From: CAVTHK01 sp964552235
GTDB lineage: Bacteria > Spirochaetota > Spirochaetia > SZUA-6 > CAVTHK01
Assembly: GCA_964552235.1 (NCBI GenBank)
Contig: CAZKGO010000174.1
Span: forward strand, 1-7,142
Length of the DNA: 7,142 nucleotides
Direction: 5' to 3'
This document shows, piece by piece, positions 6,586 to 7,142 of the stretch (its first letter is position 1; every line of letters starts with the position of its first letter). The position numbers and the translations under genes are program-made. The notes under the pieces were generated by a model, which saw only the letters and a program-made list of their open reading frames with translations, was not told where the DNA came from and searched no databases.

Positions 6586-6605
6586 CCCGCTTGTGAAAGA
6601 GCGGG
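6586..6605. repeat. inverted repeat over the -35 of the coiled-coil gene (possible operator)
   Basis: CCCGCT-N8-AGCGGG is a perfect 6-bp-arm dyad overlapping the TTGTGA -35. It lacks a following T tract, so it is not a convincing terminator. The arms are GC-rich and short. Confidence 0.3.
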
Positions 6606-6619
6606 CGTCGGCGTAGACT
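6591..6619 (+). promoter_or_regulatory. promoter of the coiled-coil membrane protein gene, predicted leaderless
   Basis: TTGTGA (6591-6596) and TAGACT (6614-6619) are separated by 17 bp. The -10 ends seven bases before the ATG at 6627 and no Shine-Dalgarno is present, so the transcript should start within about one base of the start codon. Confidence 0.55.
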
Positions 6620-6626
6620 CTGCGGC

Positions 6627-7142
6627 ATGCGAAGCGTCGCCCCGATCCCGCGCGCTCAGTCGACCCGCGGCCTCTACAGGCGGGCGCTGGAGATCAAGGA
6701 GCAGTCGAGCGCCGCGGCCGCGATCAGCGAGGAGGAGCGCATGGAGATCCTCGCGGAGATCGAGGCGCTGGGCACGCGGATGCCGGCGGGCCGCAGGTCG
6801 CGCGCCTTCGTGTCGCGGCGGGGGGGCGGCCTCCTTCCGGTGGTCACCAACATCGCGGCCGCGGCCGTGATCGCCGTCGGGCTGGCGGCGCTGCTGTGGA
6901 CCTTCGGCTCGGAGGAGCGGCAGATCGTCGCCACGGCCCGCAGCGTGATCGGCGCCGAAGGCGAGCTGGTCGCGGCGCTGCGCGAGGAGTCGGCCAGCAG
7001 GCTGGCCCAGAAGGACCGCGAAGTCGAGGCCTCGCTGCGCCGCCTGCGGGACCTGGTCGCCGAACGCGACCTGCTCAAGGCGAGCGCCGACGACCCGGCA
7101 GCGGCCGCCTCGCGCGTGGCTGCGCTCGAGCGCCGGATCGCG
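6627..7142 (+). CDS. single-pass membrane protein with extracytoplasmic coiled coil, 3' truncated
   Basis: The first 172 residues are visible and the frame is open to the window end. I do not recognise the family. Residues 1-66 are charged and probably cytoplasmic (GLYRRALEIKEQ at 15-26, then an acidic helix SEEERMEILAEIEAL at 34-48 and an Arg-rich stretch at 56-65 that obeys the positive-inside rule). Residues about 69-93 form one hydrophobic membrane segment ending in LLWTF. From about 96 the sequence is helical with heptad-like Leu/Val/Ala spacing and dense Glu, Arg and Lys (LVAALREE, ASLRRLRDLVAERDLL), interrupted by a DDP at 155-157, consistent with a coiled coil outside the membrane. 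The ATG at 6627 is the first start and lies 7 nt below a promoter-like -10. It is divergent from the cyclase gene, so the two may be expressed together. Function unknown. Confidence 0.75.
   Translation, partial: MRSVAPIPRAQSTRGLYRRALEIKEQSSAAAAISEEERMEILAEIEALGTRMPAGRRSRAFVSRRGGGLLPVVTNIAAAAVIAVGLAALLWTFGSEERQIVATARSVIGAEGELVAALREESASRLAQKDREVEASLRRLRDLVAERDLLKASADDPAAAASRVAALERRIA

Noticed and set aside
5178..6596. Long plus-strand open frame opposite the cyclase gene
   Set aside because: Its composition is His/Arg/Asp/Gly/Val-rich with no domain, as expected from the antisense of a GC-rich gene, while the minus strand has clear cyclase motifs.
6586..6605. Hairpin CCCGCT-N8-AGCGGG as an intrinsic terminator
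   Set aside because: It has a short stem and no T tract, and lies between two divergent starts where no transcript should end.

Overview
This is a very GC-rich window (roughly 70% by eye) holding six protein genes, with no RNA genes, mobile elements or CRISPR. The gene families suggest a Gram-negative (diderm) bacterium. They comprise a BamB-like propeller, a lipoprotein with a literal PEGA motif plus a TolB-like domain, outer-membrane barrels, a DUF6062-type Cys/His protein and a membrane-anchored class III adenylate cyclase. That mix is most familiar from spirochaetes, so a high-GC Spirochaetota lineage is my best guess, but this is inference from protein families only. A run of exactly 10 Ns at 5084-5093 shows that the sequence is a draft scaffold.

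Layout, left to right. A PQQ-type beta-propeller gene (+, about 128-1153) lacks a convincing N-terminus at the window edge. It runs tail-to-tail, with 6 bp between stops, into a two-gene minus-strand operon. In transcription order the operon holds a 600-residue lipoprotein (4038-2236: PEGA, TolB-like, C-terminal barrel) and a 359-residue secreted barrel protein (2239-1160), joined by an ATGA overlap with a strong internal Shine-Dalgarno. Both operon proteins appear to be a TolB-like alpha/beta domain followed by an outer-membrane barrel, so they may act together at the outer membrane. Divergent from the operon is a DUF6062-like protein (4126-4896, +) with two CxxC...CxxH modules. Its 3' end overlaps by 23 bp the end of the adenylate cyclase gene (6524-4874, -), which is interrupted by the N gap. 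I recovered the true cyclase C-terminus in a different frame beyond the gap. Divergent from the cyclase is a single-pass membrane coiled-coil protein (6627 onward, +) that is cut off by the window end.

The most striking signal is regulatory. All four genes that begin at a divergent intergenic region have a TAnnnT -10 hexamer ending 6-8 nt before the start codon, with a TTG-beginning -35 element 17 or 18 bp further upstream. These promoters would start transcription at or within about 2 nt of the start codon, giving leaderless mRNAs. Three of the four have no Shine-Dalgarno, whereas the one gene translated from inside an operon has GGAGG at ideal spacing. That contrast acts as an internal control. 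Two of the promoters also carry short dyads that overlap their promoter hexamers.
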